In this document: piece after piece, positions 21,982-27,805 of the stretch
How positions within the stretch are numbered: the stretch's first letter is position 1
How the letters are laid out: every line of letters begins with the position of its first letter
Assembly (NCBI GenBank): GCA_023622465.1
Contig: JAMNZE010000123.1
Coordinates: 1 to 30,756 of the forward strand
Length of the DNA stretch: 30,756 bases
Direction: 5' to 3'
Source of the DNA: UBA5500 sp023622465
GTDB lineage: Bacteria; Bacillota; UBA994; UBA5500
Translations under genes and position numbers: made by a program
The notes under the pieces: generated by a model
Database searches by the model: none
What the model was told of the DNA's origin: nothing
Seen by the model: the letters and a program-made list of their open reading frames with translations, nothing else

Positions 21982-22788
21982 GTGCATGCTGTCGTATTAG
22001 CGGGTGGAACTAAAGAAGATGAATGGGCTAGGCGGCATGGTGTGAATAATAAAGCCTTTTTGCCCATCAACGACTTGCCGATGATCGCCTATGTGGTTGC
22101 CGCACTACAAGAATGTCCGCGCATCGACCAAATCATCGTGGTAGGTCCGGTAGATGCATTAAGCAGCCTCTTGCCAGCCGATGGCCGAATCCGTTTCTTG
22201 CCGGAGCAGGGCGATATTGTTGACAATGTGTTGGCTGCAGTGGAGGAATTGCCCCGGAATCACAAGGTGTTGGTCTGTACCTCGGATATTCCCATGCTCA
22301 CCCCAGAGGCACTAAGTTCCCTCATTGATGCCGTCGATGAGCGGGATGCGGATTTCTATTATCCCATAATCAATCGCATTGACTGCGAAAAGAGATATCC
22401 GGGGGTGAAGCGAACCTATGTGAAGCTTAAGAATGGTTCCTTCACCGGCGGTAATGTTATTATTGTCAATCCGGAGCAGGCCCTACCCCTGGCCCAAGTT
22501 TTTAGGAGGCTGGTGGCGGAGCGGAAGAACCCGGTAAAAATGCTCTTGACCTTGGGTCTCCCTGGTATAATTTTTATTATTCGGTTAGCCCTTGGGCTAC
22601 TCAGCGTGCGGGAGCTGGAGCAACGGTTGTCCCGCATTTTAGACATCAGGGGTGTGGCCATCTACTGCACCTACCCGGAAATCGGTACCGATGTGGATAA
22701 GGATAGTAACAGAGTTACAAAGGGCCGTTGGTCATACGCACGGCGCGTTGGGCCCACTAGTCAAAAGAGCGAGGGAGCCAAGGAATAG
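21982..22788 (+). CDS. MobA-like nucleotidyltransferase with a repeat-derived C-terminus
   Basis: A 268-residue GT-A-fold nucleotidyltransferase. It begins VHAVVLAGGTKEDEW with a signature-like loop, then NNKAFLPINDLPMIAYVV (~25-42), and has CTSDIPMLTPEALSSLID (~98-115), where the aspartate should bind metal. The GTG start is nine bases after AGGGGG; a TTG two codons earlier is too close. The product is unknown: related enzymes make NDP-sugars, CDP-alcohols or cofactor nucleotides. After EIGTDVDKDSNRVT, the last 22 residues (from K247) are encoded inside the repeat starting at 22720. The native tail therefore appears replaced, though the core fold should be intact. Confidence 0.85.
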   Translation: MHAVVLAGGTKEDEWARRHGVNNKAFLPINDLPMIAYVVAALQECPRIDQIIVVGPVDALSSLLPADGRIRFLPEQGDIVDNVLAAVEELPRNHKVLVCTSDIPMLTPEALSSLIDAVDERDADFYYPIINRIDCEKRYPGVKRTYVKLKNGSFTGGNVIIVNPEQALPLAQVFRRLVAERKNPVKMLLTLGLPGIIFIIRLALGLLSVRELEQRLSRILDIRGVAIYCTYPEIGTDVDKDSNRVTKGRWSYARRVGPTSQKSEGAKE

Positions 22789-23038
22789 CAGCGACAACAG
22801 GCCGAGCTACCTAAGGGGGCTACTTAAGTAATAGTCTATTTAAAGGCCATTTGCCGATTTTACGAAACCAACCAGTGCGAGTGCCGTCGCTGCCCTTGGC
22901 GAGCCGAGCTCATCCCGACAGAGTGCTGGGCACAGGCGCCCTAGTATGACCACGGCCTTACTCGCATTACGAAGGAGCCGAGGAGTCTGCGTGAGCACCG
23001 TTGGTGTCAGCCAGTGCTCTAGCAGAGCCCCTCGGCTT
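22720..23038 (+). repeat. Repeat locus R: ~240-nt foldback plus hairpin tail
   Basis: The left arm starts at AAGGGCCGTTGGTCATAC (22720-22736). The right arm ends at GTATGACCACGGCCTT (22944-22959). Between them the arms keep pairing: GGCGC/GCGCC, GGGCCCA/TGGGCA-like, GAGCGAGGGAGCCAAGG-like/CCTTGGCGAGCCGAGCTC and GCAGCGAC/GTCGCTGC (22788-22795/22886-22893), around a ~90-nt centre. A tail (22976-23037) shared with 3990-4031 follows. The structure resembles a miniature inverted-repeat element, but no clear target duplication or transposase is visible. It covers the 3' end of the preceding gene and the whole spacer to the terminator at 23052. Confidence 0.82.
22976..23037 (+). other. Nested hairpin in the repeat tail
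   Basis: Four helices stack: AGCCGAGG/CCTCGGCT (22976-22983/23030-23037), TCTGC/GCAGA (22986-22990/23022-23026), GAGCAC/GTGCTC (22993-22998/23014-23019) and TGG/CCA around loop TGTCAG. The matching segment at 3990-4031 keeps the TGG/CCA and GCAC/GTGC helices but has lost the outer ones. Confidence 0.75.
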
Positions 23039-23051
23039 AAAAACGTGAAAC

Positions 23052-23098
23052 AAAAGCTGCGGGAGAGGGCTGTTACCCAGCCCATCCCGCAGCCTTTT
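23052..23098 (-). terminator. Terminator of the general stress gene
   Basis: AAAAGCTGCGGGA (23053-23065) and TCCCGCAGCCTTTT (23085-23098) pair around an inner GGGCTG/CAGCCC helix. A/T runs on both sides make it potentially bidirectional. It lies just past the minus-strand stop at 23107. Confidence 0.85.
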
Positions 23099-23106
23099 AG
23101 TTATGC

Positions 23107-23634
23107 CTATTTGGCGTCATGCACTTCCACATCTTTAGCGCCGTTGCTTCTAAAGATGGAGGCAGCTTCTTCAGCCTTATTTTTGCTCACTTTGACAATA
23201 GCTAACAGATCGCCTTCCTTGACGCGCCTTTCATAATGTTTACCCCGCTCTTCTGGGATACCCCAATCCAAGAGCCCGCCGGCAATGCCCCCGGTGGCAG
23301 CTCCCGTTATGGCGGCGGCAATAGGTCCGGCTGCAATCAGTGGGCCTACGCCGGGAACGGCTAAGGCGCCCGCACCTAAAGCTAAGCCGGCCAGCCCGCC
23401 CCAAGTGGCGCCGGAGGTTACCCCATCGGTGATATTACCAGTGCCCAAATCCAGGTCCGCAGATTCAATGGAGTTGGTCATGCCGGGAGAGCCGACGCCT
23501 CTATTGCCGTGGGAGCGGTTATCCTTTTGCACCAGATTGATTTCGTTTTCCGTATAGCCCCGCTTGCGGAGATTGGCGATGGCTTCGCGGGCAGCTGCTT
23601 CTGACGTGAATAAACCGATTACCGTTTTCTGCAC
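23107..23634 (-). CDS. General stress protein 17M-like protein, glycine-zipper type
   Basis: A 175-residue protein. The N-terminal part MQKTVIGLFTSEAAAREAIANLRKRGY-type (~1-30) is the YflT/general-stress-17M ferredoxin-like domain. The middle (~68-125) is rich in glycine and alanine (GGLAGLALGAGALAVPGVG, TGAATGGIAGGLLDWG), a glycine-zipper segment that could pack in a membrane or an oligomer. The C-terminal part (VKEGDLLAIVKVSKNKAEEAASIFRSNGAKDVEVHD) resembles a second small alpha-beta domain. The GTG start follows AGGGGGG. It is monocistronic and opposite in direction to all neighbours. Its biochemical role is unknown; homologues are associated with stress. Confidence 0.75.
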   Translation of the reverse strand: MQKTVIGLFTSEAAAREAIANLRKRGYTENEINLVQKDNRSHGNRGVGSPGMTNSIESADLDLGTGNITDGVTSGATWGGLAGLALGAGALAVPGVGPLIAAGPIAAAITGAATGGIAGGLLDWGIPEERGKHYERRVKEGDLLAIVKVSKNKAEEAASIFRSNGAKDVEVHDAK

Positions 23635-23707
23635 TTTCTTTCCCCCCTTTTGGCCATACTTTTTTAAGGCAGCAAGTTTAGTATTTCGCTAATAGAGCTA
23701 AATAATA

Positions 23708-23720
23708 CAAGAATTTCTTG
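23708..23720. repeat. Palindrome between the stress gene and spoVG
   Basis: CAAGAATTTCTTG is a 13-nt perfect inverted repeat (CAAGAA/TTCTTG) in the divergent spacer, 18 nt upstream of the putative spoVG -35. It is a possible operator for either gene; no regulator is identified. Confidence 0.35.
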
Positions 23721-23737
23721 CAAATTAAGAGAGTTGG

Positions 23738-23767
23738 GAAGGGAAAGCCGACTGTGACAGCGAATGA
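23738..23767 (+). promoter_or_regulatory. Candidate sigma-H promoter of spoVG
   Basis: GAAGGGAAA (23738-23746) and AGCGAATGA (23759-23767) are separated by 12 nt. They match the sigma-H patterns RnAGGAWWW and RnnGAATWW with one mismatch each. spoVG is the classic sigma-H target in Bacillus. No good sigma-A promoter was seen in this spacer. Confidence 0.6.
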
Positions 23768-23807
23768 TAATAAGGGAACAGCCAAGAAATGCAAAGGAGT
23801 GAAATGT

Positions 23808-24074
23808 GTGCAAATAACTGATGTGCGTATTCGAAAAATTAACACCGAGGGGCGCATGAAGGCGATAGTGTCCATCACGCTTGACGATGAGTTCGTCATA
23901 CATGATGTTCGTATCGTCGATGGAAACAACGGTCTGTTCGTGGCGATGCCCAGTCGTAAAACACCAGACGGCGAGTTCCGAGATATAGCCCATCCAATCA
24001 ACTCACAAACCCGCCAAAAACTACAGGAAGCGGTGTTGGCGGCATACGAGCGGGAAATTGCCAATGTATCTTAG
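23808..24074 (+). CDS. spoVG: Septation/stage V sporulation protein SpoVG
   Basis: An 88-residue protein reading (V)QITDVRIRKIN, then MKAIVSITLDDEFVIHDVRIVDGNNGLFVAMPSRK and FRDIAHPINSQTR, the full SpoVG core. The GTG start is eight bases after AGGAG. The longer frame back to 23718 runs through the promoter. SpoVG is a small nucleic-acid-binding regulator involved in septation, sporulation and virulence in different Firmicutes. It lies directly before glmU as in Bacillus, but with its own terminator. Confidence 0.96.
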   Translation: MQITDVRIRKINTEGRMKAIVSITLDDEFVIHDVRIVDGNNGLFVAMPSRKTPDGEFRDIAHPINSQTRQKLQEAVLAAYEREIANVS

Positions 24075-24098
24075 AGCCCAGTTCGGGCTCTTTTTCTT
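24073..24098 (+). terminator. Intrinsic terminator of spoVG
   Basis: AGAGCCC (24073-24079) pairs with GGGCTCT (24085-24091), loop AGTTC, then TTTTCTTTG. The stem overlaps the TAG/TTAG just at the stop codon. Confidence 0.88.
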
Positions 24099-24104
24099 TG
24101 TTTT

Positions 24105-24132
24105 TTGCGCCCCATGCACATTAGTATATAAT
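24105..24132 (+). promoter_or_regulatory. Promoter of the glmU-prs-rplY operon
   Basis: A consensus TATAAT (24127-24132) lies 47 nt before the glmU start. The -35 is weaker: TTGCGC (24105-24110), 16-nt spacing. Confidence 0.6.
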
Positions 24133-24178
24133 AGTAACGGTAGAAGCGATGGAGTAAACCGGGGAAGGAGATGAGCGT

Positions 24179-25549
24179 TTGCAAACGAGCGCTATTATAT
24201 TGGCCGCCGGTGCTGGTAAACGCATGCGATCGGACACTAATAAGGTGTTGCATAAGTTGTGCGGTAAGCCCATGGTGGAACATGTTATTGATGCTTGCCG
24301 CAGCATAGGCATATTCCAGTTCTACGTGGTCATCGGCAACGATGCGGAGCAGGTTAAGGAACAACTGGGTGATGGTTATACCTATGTGCTACAGAAAGAA
24401 CAACTGGGTACCGGCCATGCGGCTCTGCAGGTTAGCCCCTACTACCAGAATGAACCCCACGTGTTTGTGCTCTGTGGTGATACACCGTTAATTACCGGAG
24501 ACACTTTAAAGCGGATGCAGCAGATTCATAAAGAGACAGAGGCTGATGCTACTTTGCTTACCACAGTTCTTGCCGACCCGGGGGACTACGGCCGGGTCGT
24601 GCGGGATGCGCAGGGCCAGGTTTGTGGCTTAGTGGAGGCGAAGGATGCTACAAGGGAACAATTGGCCATCAATGAAATTAACACGGGCTTTTATTGCTTC
24701 CGAGCCAACCGGTTGTTTGCAGCTCTAGGAGAGCTGACCAATGACAATGCACAAGGTGAGTATTATTTGACCGATGTAATTGCGGCTATTTACCAGGCCG
24801 GCGGTCGCGTAGCCAGCTGTCGGTTGGAGGATAGCCAGGAGGCATTAGGCATCAATGACCGGGTGCGCTTGGCCCAAGCAGAAGCTATATTGCGGCAAAG
24901 AATTCGTCAGCGGTTGATGCTGGAGGGCGTTACCTTTTTACAACCGGAGACTTGCCTAGTGGATGCGGGTGTGAGCATCGGACAAGATACCATTATTTAT
25001 CCGGGGGTTATTATTGAAGGCCAAACTACCATCGGCCGCAACTGTATTATTGGTCCCAATACCCATTTGGTCGATTGCCAGTTAGGAAATGGAGTGAGTA
25101 TCGAGCACTCGGTGGCGCGCCAAAGCACCATTGGCGATGATTGTATAATTGGGCCCTATGCCTACTTACGTCCTCAGACCGAGTTGGCTACCGGCGTAAA
25201 AATCGGTGACTTTGTGGAACTAAAGAATAGCCAAATTGGCGCCGGTACTAAGGTTCCCCATTTGAGCTATGTGGGGGATGCGACGGTGGGTGCCGGTGTG
25301 AATATCGGTGCTGGGACTATTTTCGTTAACTATGATGGGCGCCAGAAGCACCGCACGGTGGTGGGGGATGGGGCCTTTATCGGCTGCAACAGCAATTTGG
25401 TTGCTCCGGTGCATATCGGGCAAGAAGCCTACGTGGCAGCCGGCTCGACCATTACGAAGGATGTTCCAGTTGATGCGTTAGCAATCGCCCGCTCCCGGCA
25501 GGAGAATAAAGAAGGCTGGGTAGCTAGAAGGCGGCAAAAAGAATCATAG
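24179..25549 (+). CDS. glmU: Bifunctional GlmU: N-acetylglucosamine-1-phosphate uridyltransferase / glucosamine-1-phosphate acetyltransferase
   Basis: A 456-residue bifunctional enzyme that makes UDP-GlcNAc for peptidoglycan and other envelope polymers. The N-terminal pyrophosphorylase domain has ILAAGAGKRMRSDTNKVLH (~7-25) and VLCGDTPLIT (~99-108). The C-terminal left-handed beta-helix (~250-440) has hexapeptide repeats and the acetyltransferase segment NYDGRQKHRTVVGDGAFIG. The TTG start lies eight bases after AAGGAG. prs follows after about 13 nt. Full length; no oddities seen. Confidence 0.98.
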   Translation: MQTSAIILAAGAGKRMRSDTNKVLHKLCGKPMVEHVIDACRSIGIFQFYVVIGNDAEQVKEQLGDGYTYVLQKEQLGTGHAALQVSPYYQNEPHVFVLCGDTPLITGDTLKRMQQIHKETEADATLLTTVLADPGDYGRVVRDAQGQVCGLVEAKDATREQLAINEINTGFYCFRANRLFAALGELTNDNAQGEYYLTDVIAAIYQAGGRVASCRLEDSQEALGINDRVRLAQAEAILRQRIRQRLMLEGVTFLQPETCLVDAGVSIGQDTIIYPGVIIEGQTTIGRNCIIGPNTHLVDCQLGNGVSIEHSVARQSTIGDDCIIGPYAYLRPQTELATGVKIGDFVELKNSQIGAGTKVPHLSYVGDATVGAGVNIGAGTIFVNYDGRQKHRTVVGDGAFIGCNSNLVAPVHIGQEAYVAAGSTITKDVPVDALAIARSRQENKEGWVARRRQKES

Positions 25550-25562
25550 GGGGTTGGCAACC

Positions 25563-26507
25563 ATGTCTATCTCACGGCCACTTAAATTATTTGCTTGCAA
25601 CGCTAATCGAGTTTTATCGGAGGAGATAGCTGCATACTTAGATTTACCCTTGGGCGATTGCGAGGTAGGTCGCTTTCGTGATGGGGAGATCCAAATCCGT
25701 ATTAATGAAAGCGTGCGCGGTTCTGATGTGTTCGTTATTCAGTCTACCTGTGCTCCTGTTAATGAAAACTTGATGGAGCTCCTGGTCACTATCGATGCCC
25801 TGCGGCGGGCATCGGCCGACCGCATTACGGCCGTTATACCCTACTATGGTTATGCGCGGCAAGATCGAAAAGCTCGTTCCCGAGACCCGATCACGGCCAA
25901 GTTGGTGGCCAACTTGCTTACCGTAGCCGGTGTGGATCGGGTAGTAACTATGGATTTGCATGCAGGACAGATTCAAGGGTTCTTTGATATCCCCGTCGAT
26001 CATCTGCTTGCCATGCCCATTATTGCCGAATATTTTTCCAGCCTGGGGCTGGAAGATATGATTGTGGTTTCGCCCGATTTGGGGGGCGTTACCCGGGCTC
26101 GCAGCTTGGCCGATCGGCTGGGTGTGCCGATAGCTATTGTCGATAAGTATCGCCCTGAGCCCAACGTGTCCCAAGTAATGCATATAATAGGGAAGGTGGC
26201 TAATAAGCGGGTCATTCTGGTGGATGATATTATCGATACGGCTGGTACCATCACCCAGGCGGCGCAGGCATTAATGGACAAGGGGGCCCTTGAGGTGTAT
26301 GCTTGTTGCACCCATGGGGTGCTGTCCCCGCCGGCGTTGGAGCGATTAGCTGCTTCACCGATAAAAGAAGTGGTCATTACCAACACCATTCCCCTAAAGG
26401 ACGAGAAGCGTATTCCATTGATTAAACAATTGTCGGTAGCTCCGTTGTTTGGACAAGCTATTAGTAATATCCATCGCGACCTTTCGGTCAGTACCTTGTT
26501 TGATTAA
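25563..26507 (+). CDS. prs: Ribose-phosphate pyrophosphokinase
   Basis: A 314-residue enzyme that makes PRPP from ribose-5-phosphate and ATP for purine, pyrimidine, histidine and NAD synthesis. It shows LKLFACNANRVLSEEIA at the start, PYYGYARQDRKARSRDPITAKL (~95-116), DLHAGQIQGFFDIPVDHL and the PRPP-binding loop VILVDDIIDTAGTI (~216-229). The ATG at 25563 is nine bases after AGGGGG; a TTG three codons earlier is possible but falls inside the SD spacing. It sits in the conserved glmU-prs-ctc-pth order. Confidence 0.98.
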   Translation: MSISRPLKLFACNANRVLSEEIAAYLDLPLGDCEVGRFRDGEIQIRINESVRGSDVFVIQSTCAPVNENLMELLVTIDALRRASADRITAVIPYYGYARQDRKARSRDPITAKLVANLLTVAGVDRVVTMDLHAGQIQGFFDIPVDHLLAMPIIAEYFSSLGLEDMIVVSPDLGGVTRARSLADRLGVPIAIVDKYRPEPNVSQVMHIIGKVANKRVILVDDIIDTAGTITQAAQALMDKGALEVYACCTHGVLSPPALERLAASPIKEVVITNTIPLKDEKRIPLIKQLSVAPLFGQAISNIHRDLSVSTLFD

Positions 26508-26525
26508 TGAGGAGGAGTGTAATAT

Positions 26526-27140
26526 ATGTCTATGTTAACAATTCAAGCGTCCATCCGTGAGGCTAAAGGGAAAGGTGCCGTCCAGCGCCTTCGCCAACAG
26601 GGCCTAGTTCCCGGTGTGGTTTATGGTGGTGCAGAAGGGCTTAATTTACCGATCCAACTCTCCCAGCGAGAGCTGAGCGCCGCCCTCACTAAAGACGCCG
26701 ATAGTGCTTTCTTTACTCTACAGCTGGATGATGGCAGTACGCATTTGGTCTTGCCACGGGAAATACAATACAGTAAAATCAAACGCGACTTGCTTCATAT
26801 CGATTTCCAGGTGGTTGCTCGCGATGAGGAGGTTAGAACCACCGTTCCAGTGCGTTTTGTGGGCGAGAATCAGGCCCCCTTGCAGTACGGCTTGTTAGAG
26901 ATCGAACTTAAGGCCAAGCCCGCCCATGTGCCAGCAGGCTTTGACGTGGACATTAGCGGCTTGGAGGTTGGACAGACCATCACCGTGGCCGATCTGGAGA
27001 TACCGGCCGGTGTAAAGTTAATCAGCAGCCCGGAGGAAATGGTGGTCAGCGTCGTCGCCAGCACCCAGGAGCCGGTGGATGAAGAGGGCGACGAGGAGGC
27101 CGAGGGCGCGGGCGAGACCGCTGAAGAACCGCAAGCATAG
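26526..27140 (+). CDS. rplY: 50S ribosomal protein L25/general stress protein Ctc
   Basis: A 204-residue protein of the long (TL5/Ctc) class. The N-terminal 5S rRNA-binding L25 domain (~1-92; LRQQGLVPGVVYGG, REIQYSKIKRDLLHIDFQ) is followed by the Ctc beta domain (~98-185; VPVRFVGENQAP, HVPAGFDVDISGLEVGQTI). The tail is very acidic (EEGDEEAEGAGE). It binds 5S rRNA in the central protuberance. In B. subtilis, ctc is induced by stress through sigma-B; no such promoter is evident here. The ATG follows GAGGAG. A terminator follows the gene. Confidence 0.96.
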   Translation: MSMLTIQASIREAKGKGAVQRLRQQGLVPGVVYGGAEGLNLPIQLSQRELSAALTKDADSAFFTLQLDDGSTHLVLPREIQYSKIKRDLLHIDFQVVARDEEVRTTVPVRFVGENQAPLQYGLLEIELKAKPAHVPAGFDVDISGLEVGQTITVADLEIPAGVKLISSPEEMVVSVVASTQEPVDEEGDEEAEGAGETAEEPQA

Positions 27141-27162
27141 TTGGAAGAAAACCCTGAGGCAA

Positions 27163-27197
27163 AGAGTGCAGCAAGTCTTGCTGTACTCTTCTTTTCC
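27163..27197 (+). terminator. Intrinsic terminator of rplY
   Basis: AGAGTGCAGCA (27163-27173) pairs with TGCTGTACTCT (27179-27189) with one G-T wobble, then TCTTTTCC. The T-tract is moderate, so some read-through into pth is likely. Confidence 0.75.
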
Positions 27198-27227
27198 ATT
27201 TTTTAAATGGCAGGGGAGGTATGCCAG

Positions 27228-27785
27228 TTGAAATTAATAGTCGGGTTAGGTAATCCGGGCCTCCGCTATAAGGATACTCGACACAATGTGGGTTTCCGAG
27301 TGATCAGCCAGTTGGCTAAGCTACATAAGATTAGAGTAAATGGCAGTTTAGGACCTGCCATCTATGGCCAAGGAGAAATTGTCGGGCAGCCGGTAATGTT
27401 GATGCAGCCCACCACTTTTATGAATCGCAGTGGTGCGGCGGTAAGTTATGCTTTGCGTCGGCGCTCCCTCCCTCTAGACCATATCCTGATTATCTATGAT
27501 GATTTAGATTTGCCCTTGGGCAAAATACGGTTGCGGGTCGCTGGCAGTGCCGGCGGCCATAAAGGCATGGAATCCATCATCAATGCCCTAGGGAGTCAGG
27601 AAATCAACCGTTTGCGGGTGGGCATCGGGCGCCCCGAGGGGATTGCAGTAGTCGATTATGTGCTGCAGCCCTTTACTAAGAATGAGCAGCCCGTGTTAGA
27701 AGAGGTGGTAGCCCGAGCCTGTGATGCTATAGCTCTGTGGGTAGAGCAAGGCCCGGAAGCGGCCGCATCCCGTTTTAATGGCTGA
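27228..27785 (+). CDS. pth: Peptidyl-tRNA hydrolase
   Basis: A 185-residue enzyme that recycles tRNA from prematurely released peptidyl-tRNA. It shows LIVGLGNPGLRYKDTRHNVGF (~3-23, with the catalytic His), QPTTFMNRSGAAV (~60-72), DDLDLPLGKIRLRVAGSAGGHKGMESI (~92-118) and RLRVGIGRPEG. The TTG start at 27228 is seven bases after GGGGAGGT; an ATG at 27207 lies upstream of that SD and is rejected. mfd follows after 20 nt. The fin (yabK) gene found here in Bacillus is absent. Confidence 0.97.
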   Translation: MKLIVGLGNPGLRYKDTRHNVGFRVISQLAKLHKIRVNGSLGPAIYGQGEIVGQPVMLMQPTTFMNRSGAAVSYALRRRSLPLDHILIIYDDLDLPLGKIRLRVAGSAGGHKGMESIINALGSQEINRLRVGIGRPEGIAVVDYVLQPFTKNEQPVLEEVVARACDAIALWVEQGPEAAASRFNG

Positions 27786-27805
27786 TGAGGATAGGGGGGA
27801 ATTAG

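Noticed and set aside
22720..23038. Complete insertion sequence
   Set aside because: It has terminal-like inverted repeats but no transposase frame and no clear target-site duplication, so it is called only an MITE-like repeat.
25644..26183. 179-codon frame antisense to prs
   Set aside because: Shadow of a well-conserved coding frame; no SD, no family resemblance.
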